From an uncultured Clostridia bacterium (lineage in GTDB: Bacteria; Bacillota; Clostridia; TANB77; CAG-508): 15,808 nt of DNA. The number at the start of each line of letters is the position of its first letter. Within the stretch, counting starts at the first letter, position 1. Shown here one piece after another: positions 8,805 through 15,808 of this stretch. Under the pieces are notes generated by a model. That model did not search any database and had not been told where the DNA came from. It saw nothing but the letters and a program-made list of their open reading frames with translations. The position numbers and the translations under genes were made by a program. The stretch covers positions 1 to 15,808 of the forward strand of contig CANQTJ010000023.1 in NCBI GenBank assembly GCA_947626705.1, read 5' to 3'.

Positions 8805-11800
8805 ATTTACTACAGCAAAGGTAAAACAAAACCAAGTTACATCATTTGATAAACTAACAATAGAAGTAGAAATTAAGAGTGTTGAATTATTGAAATTCAA
8901 ATTAAAAAATGTATATGAAAAAACAGATTCTGGTGTAACAACTGAAGTTCCACTTAGCCAAGCTGGTTATAAAATTTCTGCAATAAAAGTAGAAAATGAT
9001 GAAACAGAAAATCTAAATGTAGATACCACAGGAGTAACAGATAATAACGGAGAAACAACTATAGGAATGAATAGAGCACTATCTAATAAAACAATAAAAT
9101 ATATAATTACACAAGAAAAAAGTACAATTGGATATAAAAGGTTAGATTACGAAATTGTAATACAAGTATCATTTAACAGTGATGGTAAAATGATAGATAA
9201 AACATGGAGAATAATAACAAATGATAATGGAGAAAGTGCAAGTAATTTTGCGAACATTGAAAAGGTAGATATAGATAACTTTACAATAGAAGTAAAAATA
9301 AAAAGCAATAAATTAGTAGATTTTGTAATTAATAATGTTGAAAGAATTAGAGATGAATTTAATAAAGTTACAAGTGAATATCCAGTTAAAAATACAACTT
9401 ATGTAATATCAGCAGTAGAAAAAGAACAAAGTAAAAATCTAGATGTTGATAATAGAGGAACAACAGATACTAAAGGTAATACAATAATTAGTATGGATAG
9501 AGCATTAGCAAATAAAACAATAGTATACACAATAAAAGAAGAGAAAAAAACTGTAGGATATAAATGGTTAGAATGTGAAATTGTAATAGAAGTACAATAT
9601 AATCCGGATGGAAAAATAATTGAAAATACTGTTCAAATAGTACAAAATGCTAAAGACCAAAGTGCAAATAGTTTTACAACAATTACAAAGGTAGATGTTG
9701 ATAACTATGAAATATATTTAGATATAGAAAATAATCCAATAGAAGAATTTGGAATACACTTAGTCGCAAAAGATATGTATACAGAGGCACCAATAGATGG
9801 AGTAAAAGCAAATGCCTTCTTAACTGCCAATAATATAGTAAACTATACATTACAATCAGACAATCAATATGATTTTGCTGTAGTAAATAAATATAAAGAG
9901 GTAACAGAAGAAAGTCATAAATATTTATATACTGGTGTAGATAGAGATGGAGACGGAAACGCAGATGTAGCACAAGGAGAAGACTATCTATCAATGGGAG
10001 AATATTTAGGAGGAGATAATAGAAAAAGAACCTTAAGACTTACATTAAGAGATGTACCAGAACCATATCAATGGTATGCAAATAATGCAGGAACAAATCA
10101 AGAATATGCAATTGAAATTGATATTGAATTTGACGATGAAGGAAGAGTTATAAATCATAGTGTAAGAACAGGAAAAAATTCTTATATTGGATGGCAAGCA
10201 GATAATCGTTATATTAAAGTAGAATCAACAGGATATGGTTTAACAATAAGACTTAACTTCTACCCAATGCTTTATGTAAAAATGGAATCACAAGATATGT
10301 ATACAAAAGGTGTTCTAGAATCAAGAATAAATTTAAGTACATCACAACATAGTCCATTTCATACTTATAATGAAGACTACATAACAGAAGGATATGTAGG
10401 AAATAGTACTATAGGAGGTTCAATATATGAAGTAAAGAGTAACCATAATTTTGTAAGAGCAGCAAGGTCAGAAGCTAAGAGAACAAGAATATTCTATATG
10501 TTTGAAGAAACAGAACCAAGACAATCAGAAGCATATTATCAAAGATATAGACCTAAAGATTATGATTATTATTCATCAACTATGATAGGAAAAATACAAG
10601 TTACTTATAATGAAGATGGAACAATAAAAGAAGCCAAAGTATTGGAATATATATCTAACAACAATATTAAAAAAGATTATATTGAATTAACATGGGAAAA
10701 ATACTATTTAACAGTAGAAGTTAAATATGCTCCAACAACTAAGATTGTTGCACAAGTAGTAGACAGAGTAACAGGAGCACCATTAAATAATATTAAAGAG
10801 TATCCATTTAAAAATGGAAAACAAAGATATCAATATTATTACTCAGATAGCGGATATGAAACTACATCATCTACAGGATACGCAAGTTGGACATATTGGG
10901 GAGCTAACGAAAAAGGAGAAAATAATAATTATACTATTGGTACGGAATTTGTAGGAATTGCATACAATGGATATAATTTACCAGGAGATGTAATATTAGA
11001 TGTAGGATATAATGAATTTGGACGAATTGTTACAGCACAGGTAACAAGTAAAAATATATTCCAAGATGCACCTAATGCAGAAGTATCAGAAGTTAAAGAT
11101 ACAACAGTATATTTAACAATTAAATTAGATAGAAAATTTAATGTAAAAATAAATAAAAAAGATTTATATAATACAAATATAAATTTAAATGCAAAATTTA
11201 ATATACAATCAAATCAACATGAAGAGGCTATATTAAGCGCATGGGGTACATATACAATAGGAAGAATACATCCAGGTAAAACAGTAGAATATGTATTATC
11301 AGAAATTGCAACACCAGATGGATATTTACCATTTACTAACTTAAAAATATATGTAGAATTTAATGATGATGGTACAGTAGAAAGAGCTTATGTAGATAGA
11401 AATTATGAAAAATATTTTGAAGTGCAAGCAAAAGCACAAGCAGAAACAGGCAAAAAAGGTATTAATACCACAGACTTAGAAATAATAGTTAAAAATACGC
11501 CAACTCTAAAAGTAGATACTGTATTAACAGATGCATTTTATAGTAATTTAAAATTACAAGGAGCAATATTTACATTAGAAAATAGCAAAGGAGATACGGC
11601 TTCTGGAAGTTTAGTTACAAATGAAGCAGGAATAGTTTCTACAATTATAGGACAAATATATTCAAATGAAACTATAACATATACTTTAAAACAAACTAAT
11701 ACTGTAACAGGATATCAAGCTAATAGTGCAGACATGGTATTTACAGTAACATATAATGAAAATGGATATATTACAGACTATACAGTAACACAACAAAATG

Positions 11801-14800
11801 GTGTATTAACAATAAAACCAAAAGTTTATAATAACGGAAGATACCTAAAATTAGAAGTGACAAATATTCCAACAGATGTAAATATAGGAATCATAAAGAC
11901 AGATGAAACAACAGGGGAAAGAATGGATAATGTTAAATTTAAAGTCGAAATAACAGAAGACAAGAATGTAGAAACTAAAGAATTTAAAACAGAAAATAAT
12001 GCAAGTGGAGCTGGAACAGCAGCTGGAAAAATTGATGATGTAAATACTAATTCAGGAAAAAGAAGAACAGTAAAATATAAAATATCTGAAATAGAAGTTC
12101 CAAATACTTATAGAAAAATACAAGATGTTGAATTGGAAGTAACATTTGCAGAAGATGGAAGTATATCAAATTATGAAGTAACTTCAAATGACAGTGATGT
12201 AGATGTAATGGTATATCCAAAAGGAACAAGCATAACAAAATTAAATGGAATACCAACACATATTAAATTAAATATAAAAAATGACAATAGATATGACTTA
12301 ATAATAAAAAATGAAGATACTAATTATGCAGGACTTGGAGTACAAGGAACAACATATGATGTATCAATAAATGGTGATAAAAAGAATCCACCAGCAACAA
12401 ATGAAGATGGAATAACTGGATGTTATAAATTAGATGGTTCAGGAGAAATAACAATAGAAGTTACTGAAGTTAAAGTTGGAACAGGTTACAGAAGTGATGA
12501 AACTAACACAGCAAGAATTACATTAGAAAAAGGAGAACAAGAATATAGCCTAAAACTAAAAAATACAACAACAGGATTTATAGATGAAAAAAATGCAAAG
12601 CAACCAGATAGTACGCAAACTAAAGCTACAATTGTTGTAGATGAAGACAAAGGAACTGTTACAATAACATTCAAAAATGAAACTAAATTTGAATTAGATA
12701 TGCTTAAAGTAGATTATTCAACAAATAAGGCAATAGAAAATGTTCAATTTGAGATAACAGAACAAGAAATGGTAAATGGAAAACCACAAGGAGAGGCAAA
12801 AACAATAACAAGCACAGGAGAAGATGAAGATACAACAGATGGAAGTGATAGTTCGCAAGATGCACCAAATGATAATCCAACAAATGGAGATAATGATTCA
12901 CCAGTTCCAGAAAAAAATGATACTACAAATGAAGCAGGAAAATTACATTTTGACTTTGGAGTAACACCAAAAAATAAAACAATAGAATATACATTTAAAG
13001 AGAAAACACAACTAGCAGGATATGATGCACTAAAAGACGTAAAAGTAACAGCTAAATTTGACCAATATGGACAATTACAAGAATTAACAGATGATTCATA
13101 TTTAGCAAATGTTGCAGTAAATAGTAGTAATTCAAATGGTATAGTTGTTGTAATTAAAAACAAAAAGACACCACCTCCTCCAGCAGAGGGTGAAGATCCT
13201 ATAAATCCAGAATATACAATAAAAGTAGCAACGGAAGATAGTGTAACTAATAAGAGAATAAATGGCTCAAAATTAAATATAACTGTATCAAAAGATGATG
13301 GAACAGAAATTACAAAACGTGAAGGAATAGTTACAGCAGATGTTACAGTAGAAGATCTATTAATTGAAAAAGGTGTTGTTTCAATATCAGGATTAACAGC
13401 AGAAGGAAAAATACTTATAGATGTTGATCAAATTGAAGCTATAGCAGGATATGAATTTAGTGATAAGACTTCAGGAACTGTAGAGGTAGATGTTAGTTAT
13501 CAAACAGACCCAACTAATCCTAGGGAAAATATATTAAAATTTGATTTAAAAGAGAAAGACGGATTTGATGTTATAGTTGATGAAAACAATAGGGAAATAA
13601 TAATAGAAATAAAAAATGATCCAGCAGTAACTTTAAATATTGAAAAATACTTTGAAACTTATGAATTAAATGAACAAAATGAAACAGTAAAAGTACAAAA
13701 ACCGGTAGAAGGAGCTAAATTTACAATTACATCAGAAATACAAACATCAGATGAGATTATAACTACTCAACTAAATAAAGATACAAAATCAACTAATGAA
13801 CAAGGAAAAACAACAACTTCAGTTGGAAAGCCTTATGCAGGAAAGACAATTGTATATACACTTAAAGAAACACCAGCAGAAGGATATGATTCAATAGATG
13901 ATGTTATTGTATTAGTAAAATATGATTCAAGTGGAAATATTAAATATACTGAAGTTCTAAGTGATGAAGATGTAACACAAGTTACAAATAACGGAAAAGG
14001 AACAAAAGAATTTAGCATTAAAGTTAAAAATGTACAATCAGCAAATGAAGGAACTTATAAAGTTATATTAAGGAAACATAGCATAAATGATGGCGAATAT
14101 GATTATTTAATACCAAATACTGAATATGAAATAAAACTAAAAGAAGAATATGGAACAGAAAAAACATGGACTGATTTTACAAATGAAAATGGAGAAATAA
14201 TAAGTCAATCATTTAATGGATATGGAAGAATAAAAATAACTTACAAAGAATTAACACCAGCAGAAGGATATCAAAAAGATGACAAAACACATGAAATTGA
14301 ATTCACTAGAAACAAGATTACAGGAGTGTTTACTCCTATAACATCAGATGAAAACTATGAATTTAGTGAAAAAAATGACATTGTATATATAGACCCTCAA
14401 GATGATTTACAATATGGAAAATATGACTTTATGCTAAATAAAATAGACTCAATAACTAATAAGAGAATAACAGAAAGTTCAGCTACATTTGATGTAAGCT
14501 TGATTGAAACACAACAAATAGTAAATCAAGAAATAGATGACGAAGGAAATATTGTAGAAACAACAGAAGAAAAGGAAATAGAATTACCTTTAGGAACAAT
14601 AACAACAAACAATGAAGGAAAAGCAAAATTAACAGCAGTTCAAATGCCAGAAGATGAAGGTACTTATAAAATAAAAATATATGAACAAAAAGCACCAGAT
14701 GGATATGAAAAACACGAAAAAGGATATTTCTTAAGTGTAACATTCAAGAAAAATGAAAATGACGAAATGGAAATTACACAAATAGAAAACTTATCTACAA

Positions 14801-15808
14801 ATGAAATGGATATACTAAAAAATAATAAACAATTAATAGCAATTGATTTGAAAAATGAAAGGAAATCAATAGACTTAAAAGATAATGAATTTGCATTAAA
14901 AGTTACAAAAGTTGATAGCAAAACACAAGAAGTAATAACAGACAACCCAGCAATATTCAGATTAACAGATGAAAAGGGCAATAAACAATATATAGAAACA
15001 GATAAAACTTACGGAGAATTACAAATTCCATATATGTTAATGCCAAGTGTAGAAGATTTTTCAGATGATAATACAACTATAGAAAGAAATTATGAATTAG
15101 TAGAAATTATGGCACCAGAAGGTTATTTAGTAGATATGACGCCAATAAATGTAAAAATCATATTCGAAAAAGATGAAGATAACAATATAACAATACAAAG
15201 TGTGGAAGTTAAAAAAGATGAACAAGTTATAGATTCAACAGTAGAAGAAAGAATAATATCATTTAATGTAGAAAACACAGAAGGAAAATTAGTAAATGAT
15301 GCAGAAAGAGGAAGATATACAATAAACATAGCTAAAATAGATGGTGAAACAGACAAACCTATAACAGGACACGCCACATTTGTAGTAACACTAGAAAATG
15401 GAGAAAAAGTAACAGCATCAACAGATGAAAATGGAAATATTCAAATTAAAGACATAAAAGTACCAGCTAATGTAGTAAATGATTTAGGACCATATTCATA
15501 TGTAATAGAAGAAACAAAAGCAGCAGATGGATATGAATTGATAAGTGGATATACAATTATGGAATTAACATTTAAACAATTGCAAGATCCAACAACAGGA
15601 GAATTAACAGAAAACTACGGTATAGATACTGCAACACTAACACAAACACAACAAGCAGAAATAAAATCATATACAGAGCAAGAGGTAAATCTAGAAGTTA
15701 TAAACAATAGAACAGATAATATAATAACTTATGATGCAAATTGTGATGATACAGAAGTAGAAGTGCCAGAACAACAAATAAAACATCCAAATGAAGATTT
15801 AACATTAG
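8752..15808 (+). CDS. Giant SpaA-repeat surface adhesin, C-terminal segment (after frameshift; 3' partial)
   Basis: An open frame from ATG 8752 to the right edge with no stop over 2,352 codons. ATG 8752 has no Shine-Dalgarno sequence and no signal peptide follows it, so this is almost certainly the continuation of the preceding gene and not a separate protein. From 8764 the translation (TGIVKSCEVSQG) completes the module broken at the end of the first segment. It holds modules 13-28 of the SpaA/Cna_B-like array, including a tandem pair of equal length (8854-9705), a divergent Tyr-rich block (about 9721-11120) with an EF-hand-like loop, an acidic low-complexity insert (12811-12927) and a Pro-rich hinge (13168-13209). 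Good isopeptide-type modules occur from about 11140. The final 29 complete codons resemble an InlB B-type repeat. No LPXTG, membrane anchor or stop is reached, so the wall-attachment end lies beyond the window. Confidence 0.88.
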   Translation, partial: MKIKTGIVKSCEVSQGNRFTTAKVKQNQVTSFDKLTIEVEIKSVELLKFKLKNVYEKTDSGVTTEVPLSQAGYKISAIKVENDETENLNVDTTGVTDNNGETTIGMNRALSNKTIKYIITQEKSTIGYKRLDYEIVIQVSFNSDGKMIDKTWRIITNDNGESASNFANIEKVDIDNFTIEVKIKSNKLVDFVINNVERIRDEFNKVTSEYPVKNTTYVISAVEKEQSKNLDVDNRGTTDTKGNTIISMDRALANKTIVYTIKEEKKTVGYKWLECEIVIEVQYNPDGKIIENTVQIVQNAKDQSANSFTTITKVDVDNYEIYLDIENNPIEEFGIHLVAKDMYTEAPIDGVKANAFLTANNIVNYTLQSDNQYDFAVVNKYKEVTEESHKYLYTGVDRDGDGNADVAQGEDYLSMGEYLGGDNRKRTLRLTLRDVPEPYQWYANNAGTNQEYAIEIDIEFDDEGRVINHSVRTGKNSYIGWQADNRYIKVESTGYGLTIRLNFYPMLYVKMESQDMYTKGVLESRINLSTSQHSPFHTYNEDYITEGYVGNSTIGGSIYEVKSNHNFVRAARSEAKRTRIFYMFEETEPRQSEAYYQRYRPKDYDYYSSTMIGKIQVTYNEDGTIKEAKVLEYISNNNIKKDYIELTWEKYYLTVEVKYAPTTKIVAQVVDRVTGAPLNNIKEYPFKNGKQRYQYYYSDSGYETTSSTGYASWTYWGANEKGENNNYTIGTEFVGIAYNGYNLPGDVILDVGYNEFGRIVTAQVTSKNIFQDAPNAEVSEVKDTTVYLTIKLDRKFNVKINKKDLYNTNINLNAKFNIQSNQHEEAILSAWGTYTIGRIHPGKTVEYVLSEIATPDGYLPFTNLKIYVEFNDDGTVERAYVDRNYEKYFEVQAKAQAETGKKGINTTDLEIIVKNTPTLKVDTVLTDAFYSNLKLQGAIFTLENSKGDTASGSLVTNEAGIVSTIIGQIYSNETITYTLKQTNTVTGYQANSADMVFTVTYNENGYITDYTVTQQNGVLTIKPKVYNNGRYLKLEVTNIPTDVNIGIIKTDETTGERMDNVKFKVEITEDKNVETKEFKTENNASGAGTAAGKIDDVNTNSGKRRTVKYKISEIEVPNTYRKIQDVELEVTFAEDGSISNYEVTSNDSDVDVMVYPKGTSITKLNGIPTHIKLNIKNDNRYDLIIKNEDTNYAGLGVQGTTYDVSINGDKKNPPATNEDGITGCYKLDGSGEITIEVTEVKVGTGYRSDETNTARITLEKGEQEYSLKLKNTTTGFIDEKNAKQPDSTQTKATIVVDEDKGTVTITFKNETKFELDMLKVDYSTNKAIENVQFEITEQEMVNGKPQGEAKTITSTGEDEDTTDGSDSSQDAPNDNPTNGDNDSPVPEKNDTTNEAGKLHFDFGVTPKNKTIEYTFKEKTQLAGYDALKDVKVTAKFDQYGQLQELTDDSYLANVAVNSSNSNGIVVVIKNKKTPPPPAEGEDPINPEYTIKVATEDSVTNKRINGSKLNITVSKDDGTEITKREGIVTADVTVEDLLIEKGVVSISGLTAEGKILIDVDQIEAIAGYEFSDKTSGTVEVDVSYQTDPTNPRENILKFDLKEKDGFDVIVDENNREIIIEIKNDPAVTLNIEKYFETYELNEQNETVKVQKPVEGAKFTITSEIQTSDEIITTQLNKDTKSTNEQGKTTTSVGKPYAGKTIVYTLKETPAEGYDSIDDVIVLVKYDSSGNIKYTEVLSDEDVTQVTNNGKGTKEFSIKVKNVQSANEGTYKVILRKHSINDGEYDYLIPNTEYEIKLKEEYGTEKTWTDFTNENGEIISQSFNGYGRIKITYKELTPAEGYQKDDKTHEIEFTRNKITGVFTPITSDENYEFSEKNDIVYIDPQDDLQYGKYDFMLNKIDSITNKRITESSATFDVSLIETQQIVNQEIDDEGNIVETTEEKEIELPLGTITTNNEGKAKLTAVQMPEDEGTYKIKIYEQKAPDGYEKHEKGYFLSVTFKKNENDEMEITQIENLSTNEMDILKNNKQLIAIDLKNERKSIDLKDNEFALKVTKVDSKTQEVITDNPAIFRLTDEKGNKQYIETDKTYGELQIPYMLMPSVEDFSDDNTTIERNYELVEIMAPEGYLVDMTPINVKIIFEKDEDNNITIQSVEVKKDEQVIDSTVEERIISFNVENTEGKLVNDAERGRYTINIAKIDGETDKPITGHATFVVTLENGEKVTASTDENGNIQIKDIKVPANVVNDLGPYSYVIEETKAADGYELISGYTIMELTFKQLQDPTTGELTENYGIDTATLTQTQQAEIKSYTEQEVNLEVINNRTDNIITYDANCDDTEVEVPEQQIKHPNEDLTL
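8760..8766 (+). other. +1 frameshift site inside module 12 of the adhesin
   Basis: Frame 0 reads ...VVFDENQ and then nonsense to TAG at 8802-8804. The next frame reads TGIVKSCEVSQG from 8764, which is the expected end of the module (compare FDQDGYVKSGTVNVQNG in module 11). The sequence CAAGACC (8760-8766) would restore the frame if one A were absent (CAG ACC). There is no long homopolymer at the site. Upstream, the second frame has stops at 8743 and 8737, so the crossing point is confined to a few codons. Confidence 0.88.
8854..9705 (+). repeat. Tandem pair of 142-residue adhesin modules
   Basis: Two adjacent units of exactly 426 bases (8854-9279 and 9280-9705) align without gaps at both ends. 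TIEVEIKS matches TIEVKIKS; NLDVDNRGTTDTKGN matches NLNVDTTGVTDNNGE; MNRALSNKTIKY matches MDRALANKTIVY; GYKRLDYEIVIQV matches GYKWLECEIVIEV. This is the clearest sign in the window of growth by module duplication. The equal length contrasts with 127 residues for the module before it. Confidence 0.78.
9940..9975 (+). other. EF-hand-like calcium-binding loop in the adhesin
   Basis: The codons read DRDGDGNADVAQ, giving Asp at loop positions 1, 3 and 5, Gly at 6 and Asp at 9, the spacing of an EF-hand or dockerin-type loop. Position 12 is Gln and not Glu/Asp, with Glu two residues later, so binding may be weak or absent. It lies inside divergent module 15 of the stalk. Confidence 0.45.
12811..12927 (+). 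other. Acidic, Ser/Thr/Asn/Gly-rich disordered insert in module 22
   Basis: 39 codons rich in Asp, Glu, Ser, Thr, Asn, Gly and Pro (starting STGEDEDTTDGSDSS) interrupt module 22 between EITEQEMVNGKPQGEAKTIT and the returning strand NEAGKLHFDFG. No hydrophobic residues occur except one Val and one Ala. It is probably an exposed flexible loop of the surface protein. Confidence 0.7.
13168..13209 (+). other. Pro-rich hinge between modules 22 and 23
   Basis: TPPPPAEGEDPINP lies between the last strand of module 22 (VVVIKNKK) and the first strand of module 23 (EYTIKVATEDS). It is the only polyproline linker in the array and resembles hinges used to space wall-linked adhesin domains. Confidence 0.65.
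15721..15808 (+). repeat. Start of an InlB B-type (Flg_new) repeat, cut by the window edge
   Basis: IITYDANCDDTEVEVPEQQ followed by IKHPNEDLTL fits the pattern (V/I)TYDANGGxxxxPxxQxKxxGEDLTL of InlB B-repeats/Flg_new modules found in Firmicutes surface proteins. The usual NGG is replaced by NCD. Only about 29 residues are visible, so this is a pattern match, not a complete domain. Confidence 0.55.

Larger units (their letters stand above)
4101..15699 (+). repeat. Array of about 28 SpaA/Cna_B-like (prealbumin-fold) protein modules
   Basis: Protein-level repeats of about 100-190 residues, highly diverged in DNA. First strands lie near 4104, 4458, 4836, 5232, 5640, 5991, 6558, 6948, 7347, 7704, 8100, 8502, 8881, 9307, 9733, 10264, 10732, 11140, 11503, 11872, 12277, 12691, 13207, 13621, 14053, 14416, 14887 and 15313. 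Each module tends to show a first strand ending KxD or NxD, a GAxFxI strand, a T(N/D)xxG turn, Y(T/K)IxExxxPxGY, and VxFDxxGxI. Modules 6 (5991), 15 and 16 are longer than typical; modules 15-17 are assigned from few landmarks. Boundaries were drawn by eye. Confidence 0.85.

Noticed and set aside
4101..15808. CRISPR array or DNA satellite
   Set aside because: The periodicity is at protein level with strongly diverged DNA and variable unit length; there are no identical short repeats with spacers.

Overview
The window is a very AT-rich, purine-loaded stretch of DNA with every real gene on the + strand. The A/T-biased codons (AGA for Arg, ATA for Ile, TTA for Leu), clean AAGGAG/AGAGG ribosome binding sites, Trp written only as TGG, and a DUF5711-CvpA gene pair all point to a low-GC Bacillota, most likely a gut-type Clostridia. 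The genus cannot be fixed from the sequence. Both edges cut genes.

Layout. Positions 1-507 hold the C-terminal part of an Rpn-type (PD-(D/E)XK) nuclease/transposase-like protein, closed by a hairpin terminator at 564-590. Next comes a two-gene operon: a membrane-anchored DUF5711-type protein with a propeller-like exterior (671-1894) and a four-helix CvpA-family membrane protein (1925-2518). A long hairpin at 2556-2613 ends it. The following intergenic region carries a good sigma-A-type promoter (TTGAAA-17-TACAAT, 2779-2807). A perfect 10-bp inverted repeat lies across it and looks like an operator.

The rest of the window (2847 to the right edge, about 82% of it) is one giant surface-protein gene. 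It encodes a signal peptide, a von Willebrand A domain with an intact MIDAS start, a DUF11-like adaptor, about 28 successive SpaA/Cna_B-like (prealbumin-fold) modules, and the beginning of what looks like an InlB B-type (Flg_new) repeat. The right edge cuts the gene. A single +1 frameshift near 8760-8766 splits the reading frame into 2847-8804 and 8752-15808. Homology between modules runs straight through the break, and no other stop interrupts the remaining 7 kb, so this is a very recent mutation, a phase switch, or a sequence error. Repaired, the protein has at least 4,320 residues in this window.

How it fits together. The large protein is probably a secreted, wall-linked adhesin: a VWA ligand-binding head on a long stalk of Ig-like modules. 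By eye, the Lys/Glu/Asn triad that forms intramolecular isopeptide bonds in this fold is kept mainly in the C-terminal modules (from about module 18) and is replaced, often Lys to Asn, in modules 10-14. This suggests a cross-linked proximal stalk and a softer distal part. Modules 15-17 are divergent and Tyr-rich, and an EF-hand-like loop sits among them. No sortase, LPXTG motif, CRISPR array, RNA gene or insertion sequence was seen.
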